A DNA stretch of 15,682 nucleotides, from assembly GCA_035635475.1 (NCBI GenBank), contig DASQAZ010000139.1, positions 1-15,682 on the forward strand, written 5' to 3'. Position numbers and translations under genes: made by a program. Below are positions 7,978-15,436 of the stretch, one piece after another. Position 1 is the first letter of the stretch. Each line of letters opens with the position of its first letter. The notes under the pieces were generated by a model that was not told the DNA's origin, made no database searches, and saw only the letters and a list, made by a program, of their open reading frames with translations. The DNA comes from VBOC01 sp035635475 (GTDB lineage Bacteria > Bacteroidota > Ignavibacteria > UBA10030 > SZUA-254).

Positions 7978-9269
7978 CGCGCCTCTCCTCGCCGGGACCT
8001 CCTGACCAGCAGGTAGAGCGCCGTGCCCGCGACAATGCCGCCGATCGTGTAGTACATCTCTTCTATTCTTGCGAAACGCAGAAGAAAACAGGCGAAAACC
8101 ATCCCCGCGACGGGAATGGCGGCCCCGAGCGGAAGGTGGAATGCCGCCCGGTCCTTCCGCCGGAACACCAGGACGGTAGCGCACGTGCTGAAGTAATAGA
8201 GAAGGCGCGATACGACGCTGATCGCCGCGAGCGTGACGAAGTCGGATAGCGCGGCCAGAAGAAACAGGAGGGCTGAACAGATGATGATCGAGAAATCGGG
8301 GCTCCGGAAAACCGGATGGACGTGCGCGAAGAAGGCGGGCAACTGCCTGTTCTCCCCCAGCGCAAAGGTCAGGCGCGGAGCGCCCAGGATGTTGGCGCCG
8401 ATGAGCCCGAACGTCGAGGCGACCGCACCCGCGGCTACGAGCCGGGCGCCGGCGGGACCCATGATGGAGCCCGCGAGGGCTGCGAGCGGGCGCGGTTCGT
8501 TTGCCAGCGACGGCAGCGCGCCCGCTGCGGTCAACTGCAACATGAAGTAGATCGCGGCGACAATGAGCGTGCCGGTGATAAGCGCGCGGGGCACGTGGAA
8601 GCGGGGATTAATAGTTTCACCCGAAGGTATGGTCATGACTTCAAATCCCCCGAACGCGAACGTCAGCAAAAATAGCGACCGCATGAGATTCCCGTACTCT
8701 GGGAGAGCGCCGGGCGCAAGATTCGCCGCGTCGATTTTGAACATCCCCCCGGCGATGACCAAAAGGAGCGGGAGCACTTTTGCGACCGTGATGAGGTCGA
8801 TCGTCAGCGCGCCGTACTTCACGCCCCGGACGTTGATGAGCGCGAGCGTGCCGGTCAGAATGAGCAGCGTGACGATCTTCGCCCAGCCCTGCGACGCGGC
8901 CGGCAGGAAGTCGGCCAGATAAGAAACAAAGAGGCTGCAGCTCGCGGCAGTCGCCGCAATCCGCGTTATGTAGACAAGCCAGCCGACTTGAAATCCCGCG
9001 AAGGGCCCGAATGCATGATACGCGTAGCGATACGGCCCTCCCCCGGTGTCGAACCGGCTCGAGACTTCTGCAAACGACAGAATAAAGGTCAGCGTGACAA
9101 CGGCGCCGACGATGTACGCGTACGGGCCGAATGGGCCCACCAGGCCCGCGATGGTCGCGGGCAGGAAGAAGATGCCGCTGCCTATGATACTGTTGACGGT
9201 GAGGGCGGTCAGGTCCCATCGGCCCATCGCGCGGATAAGCCCGACCGGATGTTCAGACGTGTCCGCCAT
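7974..9269 (-). CDS. APC-superfamily amino-acid permease
   Basis: This 431-residue integral membrane protein is made of about twelve hydrophobic segments. It should move amino acids or related amines across the inner membrane, by exchange or with a cation. TM1 has the broken-helix signature NSIIGSGIFFLPA (GSGIF at 30-34). The TM6 region has FAFGGFE (204-210), which in APC transporters lies at the substrate site. The length is typical for the family. The ATG at 9269 begins 20 bases after the hydrolase stop and has no clear Shine-Dalgarno sequence, so coupling to the upstream gene is likely. The stop overlaps the next gene's start by four bases. The substrate is unknown; other APC subfamilies with similar motifs cannot be separated by eye. 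Confidence 0.88.
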   Translation of the reverse strand: MADTSEHPVGLIRAMGRWDLTALTVNSIIGSGIFFLPATIAGLVGPFGPYAYIVGAVVTLTFILSFAEVSSRFDTGGGPYRYAYHAFGPFAGFQVGWLVYITRIAATAASCSLFVSYLADFLPAASQGWAKIVTLLILTGTLALINVRGVKYGALTIDLITVAKVLPLLLVIAGGMFKIDAANLAPGALPEYGNLMRSLFLLTFAFGGFEVMTIPSGETINPRFHVPRALITGTLIVAAIYFMLQLTAAGALPSLANEPRPLAALAGSIMGPAGARLVAAGAVASTFGLIGANILGAPRLTFALGENRQLPAFFAHVHPVFRSPDFSIIICSALLFLLAALSDFVTLAAISVVSRLLYYFSTCATVLVFRRKDRAAFHLPLGAAIPVAGMVFACFLLRFARIEEMYYTIGGIVAGTALYLLVRRSRRGEAR

Positions 9270-9288
9270 GGGTGGGAATGCGGTAACG

Positions 9289-10086
9289 TTACTTTATTTT
9301 CTTAAGGAAATTGAGCAGATGCCCGTTGAACTCGCCGGGATTCTCCAGGTTGCTCAGGTGAGCGGCCTCGGGAATGATATGAAGTCCGGCGTCGGGCAAT
9401 TTTTCCTTCATGGCGTACGAGGCCGATGGGGGAGTCAGGATATCGTGCTGGCCGACAAGGATGAGCACGGGAATATTCATATTGAAAAGCGCGGGAGTGG
9501 TGTCGGTCCTCGCCGCGAGAGCGATGAGCGTCCCCGCCGCGGCGACCGGCGATGTGCTTTCCATTATTCTGCGGATCAGTTGAACCGTATCCGGGAGTTT
9601 TTCCATCGTGCCGGGATAGAAGACCGAGCCGAGGAATGAGTCGGCAAACTTCTTCATTCCCTCTTTCTTGACAGCGAGGGCCTGGATGGCCCGCCGTATC
9701 TTGCCTTCGTTGTTGTCGGCCTCGCTTCTGGTATCGGAGAGGACGAGCGCGCGAAAACGATCGGGCCGGCGCTCGGCGGCGCGAAGCACGACGTACCCCC
9801 CCATCGAGAGCCCGACGGCGACCGCACGGGGGAGCTTCAGGTGATCGAGCAGGGCTATCAAGTCGTCGACGAAATATTCGATCGTATATTGCCCGTCGCC
9901 CACATCGCTCTTGCCGAATCCGCGCATGTCGTACGTGACGGTGTAGAGGCTGCCCTTGAGCGCCTCGACCTGCGGCTTCCACATTTCCTGGCTGAAGGGG
10001 AAGCCGTGCACGAAGACGACCGGCAGGCCGGTACGCGGCCCCTCGACATTGTAGACCAGCCCGATACCGTCGTTTACGAAACGCAT
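9289..10086 (-). CDS. Alpha/beta-fold hydrolase
   Basis: The 265-residue cytoplasmic protein has a complete alpha/beta-hydrolase catalytic set. The oxyanion-hole motif is HGFP (27-30). The nucleophile elbow GLSMGG places the serine at residue 94. The acid is D215 in VGQHDILTPP and the histidine is H243 in PEAAHLSNLENP. YDMRGFGKSD is the usual loop after strand 4. The ATG at 10086 lies four bases after the terC stop; a longer upstream reading frame only shadows terC and is rejected. It resembles the large group that includes 3-oxoadipate enol-lactonase-like enzymes and small esterases, but no substrate can be assigned. It is in the middle of the citrate synthase operon. Confidence 0.88.
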   Translation of the reverse strand: MRFVNDGIGLVYNVEGPRTGLPVVFVHGFPFSQEMWKPQVEALKGSLYTVTYDMRGFGKSDVGDGQYTIEYFVDDLIALLDHLKLPRAVAVGLSMGGYVVLRAAERRPDRFRALVLSDTRSEADNNEGKIRRAIQALAVKKEGMKKFADSFLGSVFYPGTMEKLPDTVQLIRRIMESTSPVAAAGTLIALAARTDTTPALFNMNIPVLILVGQHDILTPPSASYAMKEKLPDAGLHIIPEAAHLSNLENPGEFNGHLLNFLKKIK

Positions 10087-10090
10087 CCGC

Positions 10091-11002
10091 TCACGCGCTC
10101 TTTTCAGTGAGAACGGATGCAAGGATCGCCGTCGTGATGACGGCGAAGACCACGATGAGTGAGAGGAGGATCGGAATTTCGAGCCACCACTCGAGCAGCA
10201 TTTTCGTGCCGATGAAGGCAAGGACGACCGAAAGTCCATAATTCAGGAAGCGGAACTGCTTCATGAATCCCGCCACCACAAAATACAGCGAGCGCAATCC
10301 CAATACGGCGAAAATATTCGAAGTGTAAATGATGAAGGAGTCCCTCGTAATCGCGAAGATTGCGGGTATCGAATCGGTGGCGAAGACGATGTCGGTGGTT
10401 TCAATCATCAGTAAAACGAGAAGCAGGGGGGTCATCAACCTTTTTCCGTTCTGGCGGACGAAGAATTTTCTCCCTTCATACGCCTGCGTAACCGGCATGA
10501 ACCTTCGGGCAAGACGAATGAGCGGGTTCCGCTCCGGCTCGACCTGGGCTTCCTCCTGGACGGCGAGCTTGACGGACGTGAAAATCAGGAACGCGCCCAT
10601 GAGGTACAACAGCCACTGAAACCGCGTGACAAGCGCCGATCCTACCACGATAAAAAGCGCGCGGAAGATGATCGCGCTCAACACTCCCCAGAAAAGAACC
10701 GTATGGTGCACTTCCCTGGGGACCGCGAAATAGGAGAGAATCACGATGAAGACGAAGACATTGTCGACCGAGAGCGCTTCCTCGACGACGTATCCGGTGA
10801 GAAACTCGAGCGCCTTGCCTCCGCCGGAAGTGAGCCCGATGAACAAACAGAAGAGCATTGCGAGGAAGATCCACACCCCCGACCAGATGAGGGCCTCTTT
10901 CATCGAGGGGAAGTGAGCCCGCCTCTGAAAGACGCCGAGATCGAGCGCCAGCATCAGCACGACGAACAGATTGAACAGGACGAGGGTGAGACTCTCGTTC
11001 AA
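10091..11002 (-). CDS. TerC/Alx-family integral membrane protein
   Basis: This 303-residue polytopic membrane protein belongs to the TerC family (Alx/YkoY branch). Members of this branch are linked to manganese export and to metalation of exported proteins. The two acidic, metal-associated motifs are present: EEALSVDNVFVF (74-85) and ETTDIVFATDSIPAI (201-215). Both are embedded in hydrophobic segments, with a cytoplasmic loop at about 150-190. The start is a TTG at 11002 without a good ribosome site. No in-frame ATG lies nearby upstream, and later starts would cut TM1. It follows the citrate synthase gene by 72 bases. I saw no yybP-ykoY riboswitch in that gap, although such switches often precede relatives. 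A tellurite-resistance role should not be assumed from the name. Confidence 0.88.
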   Translation of the reverse strand: MNESLTLVLFNLFVVLMLALDLGVFQRRAHFPSMKEALIWSGVWIFLAMLFCLFIGLTSGGGKALEFLTGYVVEEALSVDNVFVFIVILSYFAVPREVHHTVLFWGVLSAIIFRALFIVVGSALVTRFQWLLYLMGAFLIFTSVKLAVQEEAQVEPERNPLIRLARRFMPVTQAYEGRKFFVRQNGKRLMTPLLLVLLMIETTDIVFATDSIPAIFAITRDSFIIYTSNIFAVLGLRSLYFVVAGFMKQFRFLNYGLSVVLAFIGTKMLLEWWLEIPILLSLIVVFAVITTAILASVLTEKSA

Positions 11003-11041
11003 GAGGTTCGTTCGGTTATGGGCGGCATCGCCGCGACATTG

Positions 11042-11053
11042 CCCTCGCGAGGG
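11042..11053. repeat. Perfect 12-bp palindrome between gltA and terC
   Basis: CCCTCGCGAGGG lies in the 72-base gap between citrate synthase and terC. It could be a protein-binding site or a small hairpin. There is no T-run, so it is not a convincing terminator. Confidence 0.4.
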
Positions 11054-11074
11054 GCGTCGGGGATTCGGGGGGGA

Positions 11075-12448
<1,374 letters not shown>

Positions 12449-12535
12449 TGCTGATTCTCCTGAAAAAAGCACGACAATTATGTGCTGGCAATGTACTAAA
12501 TATTTGAGAGAATTGTTCGGGAACCGCAGGATCTG

Positions 12536-12552
12536 AGCCCCGAGAAGGGGCT
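12536..12552. other. GC-rich hairpin in the divergent intergenic gap
   Basis: AGCCCC and GGGGCT form a perfect 6-bp stem around a 5-base loop, between gltA and the antitoxin gene. No T-run follows on either strand, so it may act as an insulator or leader hairpin rather than a terminator. Confidence 0.35.
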
Positions 12553-12620
12553 TCATTGCCGGAAGATGTGTGACCCAGCCAACGTAATCCCACTCCCTCC
12601 CATGTATTACGTCAATCTAC

Positions 12621-12649
12621 TTGACTACCCATCAAAAAATGTGTATATT
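12621..12649 (+). promoter_or_regulatory. Promoter of the toxin-antitoxin operon, with possible operator
   Basis: TTGACT (12621-12626) and TATATT (12644-12649) are spaced by exactly 17 bases, close to sigma70 consensus. Transcription would begin almost at the ribosome site AAAGGAG (12657-12663), leaving a very short leader. A small inverted repeat GTAT/ATAC (within GTATATTCGATAC) overlaps the -10 box. It is a natural place for autoregulation by the AbrB-fold antitoxin; this last point is an inference. Confidence 0.65.
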
Positions 12650-12670
12650 CGATACGAAAGGAGTTACCCC

Positions 12671-12919
12671 ATGGAGACATCCGTAGTAACGGTAAAGGGT
12701 CAAATCGTGGTACCGGCGCGAATCAGGAGAAAACTGGGCATTAAGAAAGGGACAAAGGTCGCGATTATCGAAGACGCGCACGGCTTTTCTGTCCGGCCGC
12801 TTGACAAAAAATATTTCGAACAATTTGCCGGTATACTGCCTGTGAAGGGCAAGGCGACCAAAGCCCTGATGGAAGAACGACGAAAGGATCGGGAACATGA
12901 AGACGATCGTACTCGATAG
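12671..12919 (+). CDS. VapB-like antitoxin (AbrB/MazE fold)
   Basis: The 82-residue protein is expected to neutralise the PIN toxin encoded next to it and to repress the shared promoter. The N-terminal half is a swapped-hairpin AbrB DNA-binding domain: VTVKGQIVVPARIRRKLGIK followed by a GTKVAI strand. The charged C-terminal part, from about residue 45 (KYFEQFAGIL and then many K, R and E), is the usual toxin-binding tail. The ATG at 12671 has AAAGGAG about eight bases upstream. A 35-codon upstream extension runs through the promoter and is not real. The end overlaps the toxin start by 23 bases, typical of coupled toxin-antitoxin genes. The family is sure; the exact subfamily name is not. Confidence 0.9.
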   Translation: METSVVTVKGQIVVPARIRRKLGIKKGTKVAIIEDAHGFSVRPLDKKYFEQFAGILPVKGKATKALMEERRKDREHEDDRTR

Positions 12920-13298
12920 CCAGCCCGTGGTTGCATACTTTGAGAAAGGAGAAGGCTGGGAATCCGTCGGAGAGCTTCTCCAATCGGCAGCTGAAGAAAA
13001 GATCAAGCTTTCAATGTCTGTCATCAATTGGGGAGAGGTGTATTACATCGCTCTGAGAGAGTACGGCGAGGAGCATGCGGAACGGGTGAATCACGCTCTG
13101 AAGAACATGCCCATCGAAATTCTCGATGTCGATATTGAGTTAACACTGCAAGCTGCCCGATTGAAGGCGAGGGGCGGGATTGCATATGCAGATTGCTTCG
13201 CCGCGGCACTTGCCGTCAGGAAGAAGGCCGAACTGGTAACGGGAGACAGGGAATTCAAGGCGGTTGCCGACGTCATCGACATTCGATGGATAAAATGA
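12897..13298 (+). CDS. VapC-like PIN-domain ribonuclease toxin
   Basis: This 133-residue PIN-domain protein is probably a magnesium-dependent RNase that blocks translation when free of its antitoxin. The acidic active-site set is complete: D7 in VLDSQPVVAYF, E47 in INWGEVYY, D99 in YADCFAAALA and D117 in VTGDREF. The length is normal for VapC. The ATG at 12897 has AAGGA about eight bases upstream and lies inside the antitoxin gene. VapC toxins often cut initiator tRNA or 23S rRNA, but the target here cannot be read from sequence. Two hairpins and then a bidirectional terminator follow the stop. Confidence 0.92.
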   Translation: MKTIVLDSQPVVAYFEKGEGWESVGELLQSAAEEKIKLSMSVINWGEVYYIALREYGEEHAERVNHALKNMPIEILDVDIELTLQAARLKARGGIAYADCFAAALAVRKKAELVTGDREFKAVADVIDIRWIK

Positions 13299-13327
13299 GG
13301 GGCGTTCGATGAGGCGGGGGACGCCCC
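13299..13327 (+). other. Hairpin directly after the PIN toxin gene
   Basis: GGGGCGT and ACGCCCC form a 7-bp stem starting at the base after the toxin stop codon, with a 15-base loop. There is no immediate T-run. It may stabilise the mRNA end or assist the terminator at 13371-13399. Confidence 0.4.
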
Positions 13328-13355
13328 TGTCGCACTTTTGCATGGAAGGCGACAG
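13326..13355 (+). repeat. Hairpin direct repeat, copy 1
   Basis: CCTGTCGC and GCGACAGG form an 8-bp stem, extended by CTT/AAG across one bulged A. The core CTGTCGCACTT...CATGGAAGGCGA (13327-13352) recurs in the same orientation at 15386-15411, with 24 of 26 positions identical. The two copies bracket the redoxin, peptide and lipoprotein cassette. The shape recalls REP-type or IS200/IS605-end hairpins, but no matching transposase is in the window. Confidence 0.7.
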
Positions 13356-13370
13356 GAAGGAATTAAGAAA

Positions 13371-13399
13371 AGCGGTAGAGGATATTTTACTCCACCGCT
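13371..13399. terminator. Bidirectional terminator containing the lipoprotein stop codon
   Basis: AGCGGTAGAG (13371-13380) pairs with CTCCACCGCT (13390-13399) over ten positions, with one G-U pair when read on the minus strand. On the minus strand TTTTCTTAATT follows the stem, a good intrinsic terminator for the lipoprotein gene, whose TAA lies in the loop. On the plus strand it can also end transcription from the toxin-antitoxin operon. It serves two convergent genes. Confidence 0.75.
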
Positions 13400-14154
13400 A
13401 TTTGTTTCAGCGAAGGGTTGATGACAGGGAGTGGAAACGCCAAGCGGATCGGAGCATCGAACCCCGTAATGACAAGGTATGCATTCTTTGTACCCTCAAA
13501 AAGGTGAACACTACCTTGTTTGAAGTCGAACAAGACGATGAGCGTTTCTTCGATAGTCAACACGTCGTGCTTTCTACCCCAGACGTGCTCGGGCTTCAGA
13601 ATGACTCCTCTATCGTTCTCGAGGAAGATCCGTTGGTCCAGATCGGTGATACCCGGGATATAGCAAGGCCAATCCGAGAGAACTTTGGTTAGCGGCGCCA
13701 TTCGCCCGCCAGCAATAACTACGGGTATTGCGCAGGGCCATGAGTTATTCCTGAGCGTAAGAAGGAATTGAAACCGATCGAGCTGACTGCTGCTCCTCAC
13801 GTAGTATCCGCGACTATCGACGAGCAGATTCGTTTTCCAGTCAAAGTACAATCCGGCTTGCAGCGCGAGTGAGGTGTCGATCTGGTGCTCAGCTTCAGCA
13901 TCTGACCAGTGCTCTTTAGTTTGCCTCATACGGTTGATGGCGGCAATGACGGTGGGTGTATAGGGAGTAGCGATAACCTTGATGTTGGGGCTTTGCTGGT
14001 CAAATAAATTGTTGCGCATTGATGAAAGCAACACTGTCAAGCAGTCCCGACTTGACCATTGAGCCACCGGTCGCTGCAAAACATCCTCCGCCTGGTTTTT
14101 GCCGAAATAGAAACAGCCACTAGCCAGCAATGAACACACCAAGAGAGTCCGCAC
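13387..14154 (-). CDS. Predicted lipoprotein of unknown family
   Basis: I do not recognise this 255-residue protein. The first 14 residues, MRTLLVCSLLASGC, form a short lipoprotein signal with C14 as the likely lipidated cysteine; the -3 position is Ala rather than the favoured Leu. The rest is soluble and mixed, with no transmembrane segment. Other cysteines are at 38, 141 and 164, the last two in similar contexts (SWPCAIP and DWPCYIP), which could be a disulfide. The start is GTG at 14154, with TGAGGA about eight bases upstream. A promoter with a perfect TATAAT precedes it, so it can be expressed apart from the peptide gene upstream. The stop lies in a terminator loop. A link to the redoxin and peptide genes is suggested only by position. 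Confidence 0.75.
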   Translation of the reverse strand: MRTLLVCSLLASGCFYFGKNQAEDVLQRPVAQWSSRDCLTVLLSSMRNNLFDQQSPNIKVIATPYTPTVIAAINRMRQTKEHWSDAEAEHQIDTSLALQAGLYFDWKTNLLVDSRGYYVRSSSQLDRFQFLLTLRNNSWPCAIPVVIAGGRMAPLTKVLSDWPCYIPGITDLDQRIFLENDRGVILKPEHVWGRKHDVLTIEETLIVLFDFKQGSVHLFEGTKNAYLVITGFDAPIRLAFPLPVINPSLKQIAVE

Positions 14155-14374
14155 AGCAAGTGTCCTCAGAATTCTTGATTAGTAAGGCACTTTGAGTTTA
14201 TTCCCTACCATTATACCACCACTCGACTGACCCGACAAGCTCGTAACTTCGTGGCGCCGCATGTAGCCGAACGGAAAATGGGATCCCTCTTAGTGTCTCG
14301 GAATGCAAGCACTCCCAGGGGAACCCAGCAGCTCAAGTCCCCCGTGGTTTTCAGCCATTGTACAGACCTGTGTG
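14155..14374. other. Gap between the Cys-rich peptide and lipoprotein genes
   Basis: These 220 bases contain the lipoprotein promoter (14210-14238) and no gene I can support. Short reading frames here lack a ribosome site or overlap the peptide gene in another frame. A weak imperfect stem (GGGGGA with TTCCCC, minus strand) lies near the peptide stop, without a T-run. Confidence 0.5.
14210..14238 (-). promoter_or_regulatory. Promoter of the lipoprotein gene
   Basis: On the minus strand TTGTCG (14233-14238) and a perfect TATAAT (14210-14215) are separated by 17 bases, about 55 bases before the GTG start. Confidence 0.55.
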
Positions 14375-14593
14375 TCACGGCCGTGCACACCATTCACAGC
14401 AAAGGTGTGTATTACCGTGTATATCCACGCACGAACTATTACAGAGCCCGACACAATCGCTACGGTAATTACACGGACAACCACAGTTCGTGCCGGAACA
14501 GGTACTACCCTGTGCCCTCGCTTCGTTAAATTGTATGAAGCCCCAAAGGGAAACGAAAGCGGCGAAAACGAGAAGAACTATTAGGACCTTCAT
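14375..14593 (-). CDS. Small exported peptide with ten cysteines
   Basis: I do not recognise this 72-residue product. Residues 1-27 form a hydrophobic signal peptide (MKVLIVLLVFAAFVSLWGF, then NEARA before the likely cut). The remaining ~45 residues contain ten cysteines at 32, 37, 39, 41, 47, 51, 55, 65, 66 and 69, in a compact pattern with CGCPC, a CxxxC-like run and a CC pair. Such a density implies a disulfide-knotted or metal-binding peptide outside the cytoplasm. AAGGAG lies seven bases before the ATG, so translation should be strong. It starts 44 bases after the stop of a TlpA-like redoxin, the obvious candidate for oxidising or reshuffling its thiols. Bacteroidota NVEALA-type exported peptides offer a loose analogy, but I see no such motif. 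Toxin, signal, metallophore and structural roles are all open. Confidence 0.75.
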   Translation of the reverse strand: MKVLIVLLVFAAFVSLWGFIQFNEARAQGSTCSGTNCGCPCNYRSDCVGLCNSSCVDIHGNTHLCCEWCARP

Positions 14594-14637
14594 AGCAGCA
14601 CTCCTTGGAAAGGTTGAAGGTATAGTGAATTAGATTC

Positions 14638-15216
14638 TTAAGTGCCTATTAACTCTTGTATTTCTTTCGTTTGATCTTCTGACAGTTCCCCACTCCAAAC
14701 CTTCTGCACCGAGCCATCTCCTTTGATCAAGATCGTCTCAGGGACACCTGCGATCTTGTATTTTCGACTGAAGCTTGTATCAGTGGCCGCGGAGACCATG
14801 TAGAAGCTCACCTTCTTGGCTGCGATGTACTCTATCGTCTCCTCGAGGTTATGGATCGAGACTCCGACGATATAACACGTTCTCTTCCTGTTGGTTTCGG
14901 TGATTGCGTTCCAATTGGCTATTGTTTTCTCACAGTGGGGGCAAGTGGTTGAGAGAACGAATAGCAGATACTTCAAATTCGGGTCTGTGTAATTCAGCTC
15001 TCTAGTTTTGCCATCCAGTGCTTGGATATTGAAGGGTTCGACTCGCTCACCAGGTCGCAACGCTTCGAGCTGTCCCTGTGGAGTTGTGATGCTGAGCAAT
15101 GTCTTGAGTTGCTTGTTTTGGAGTGTCAGGAGAATTACATCTACTGAGAGGAGAGCTATGACGAAGCAGCTAACGAGGACCCACCACCTACCCCTAACTT
15201 TTCCTATATCCAGCAC
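14638..15216 (-). CDS. Membrane-anchored TlpA/DsbE-like thiol-disulfide redoxin
   Basis: The 192-residue protein has one N-terminal membrane helix (about 11-32) and then a periplasmic thioredoxin-like domain. The active site is CPHC at 92-95 within LSTTCPHCEKT, and the cis-proline is P159 in AGVPET. It should reduce, oxidise or isomerise disulfides in exported proteins. The start is GTG at 15216, with AAGGGAG five bases upstream. An ATG two bases earlier is in another frame and stops after four codons. An extra cysteine is present at 114. It has its own promoter and is followed by the ten-cysteine peptide gene, so that peptide is its likely partner. General cytochrome c maturation is the main alternative, but no cytochrome genes are nearby. 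Confidence 0.88.
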   Translation of the reverse strand: MLDIGKVRGRWWVLVSCFVIALLSVDVILLTLQNKQLKTLLSITTPQGQLEALRPGERVEPFNIQALDGKTRELNYTDPNLKYLLFVLSTTCPHCEKTIANWNAITETNRKRTCYIVGVSIHNLEETIEYIAAKKVSFYMVSAATDTSFSRKYKIAGVPETILIKGDGSVQKVWSGELSEDQTKEIQELIGT

Positions 15217-15220
15217 ATGA

Positions 15221-15228
15221 TCTCCCTT
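15221..15228 (-). promoter_or_regulatory. Ribosome binding site that decides the redoxin GTG start
   Basis: AAGGGAGA precedes GTG at 15216 by a few bases. It supports the GTG over later starts and keeps the membrane anchor in the protein. The overlapping out-of-frame ATG at 15218 is close to the same site. Confidence 0.6.
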
Positions 15229-15297
15229 CTCAATCTTCGCCTTAAAGAAACTTCCGAAGACTGAATTCCCCCGGCTCAGGTGTGGCTTATGAGGCCA

Positions 15298-15326
15298 TAA
15301 ATAAGAAATTAGTTAAAGAAAGTCAA
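15298..15326 (-). promoter_or_regulatory. Promoter of the redoxin and Cys-rich peptide genes
   Basis: On the minus strand TTGACT (15321-15326) is followed after 17 bases by TATTTA (15298-15303). TATTTATG also fits the Bacteroidota -7 pattern TAnnTTTG at five of six defined positions. The surrounding DNA is very AT-rich. The start codon is about 80 bases downstream. Confidence 0.5.
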
Positions 15327-15385
15327 CGAAAAAGTGAGAAATTTTTTATATAGCAAATTTCATGCCAGTAAACGCGGTAAAGGAG

Positions 15386-15411
15386 CTGTCGCACTTCTAC
15401 ATGGAAGGCGA
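15386..15411 (+). repeat. Hairpin direct repeat, copy 2
   Basis: CTGTCGCACTT...CATGGAAGGCGA matches 13327-13352 at 24 of 26 positions, both differences being transitions. The inner stem (TCGC/GCGA plus CTT/AAG around a bulged A) is kept, but the outer pairs of copy 1 are lost. Together the copies enclose about 2.0 kb. Confidence 0.7.
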
Positions 15412-15436
15412 GATGAGGAATTGATACCAATAACAA

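Noticed and set aside
7978..8184. N-terminal extension of the glycosyltransferase
   Set aside because: It overlaps the permease gene in another frame with Arg/Gly-rich, low-information sequence. The start at 7977 has a good ribosome site and the ATGA overlap.
10087..10239. N-terminal extension of the alpha/beta hydrolase
   Set aside because: Serine/arginine-rich shadow of the end of terC. The start at 10086 lies right after the terC stop and fits the family.
11003..11074. yybP-ykoY manganese riboswitch before terC
   Set aside because: Expected from family knowledge, but the gap is short and I cannot recognise the conserved loops.
12449..12556. 36-residue extension of citrate synthase
   Set aside because: It reads through probable leader DNA; the ATG at 12448 has GGAG upstream and matches usual length.
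12566..12670. 35-residue extension of the antitoxin
   Set aside because: It covers the promoter and ribosome site; the AbrB domain begins right at 12671.
13309..13692. 127-codon plus-strand frame through the hairpin repeat
   Set aside because: It crosses a repeat and a terminator and then runs antisense to the lipoprotein gene; no ribosome site.
14211..14393. 60-codon minus-strand frame between the peptide and lipoprotein genes
   Set aside because: It overlaps the peptide gene in another frame, lacks a ribosome site and shows no coding-like pattern.
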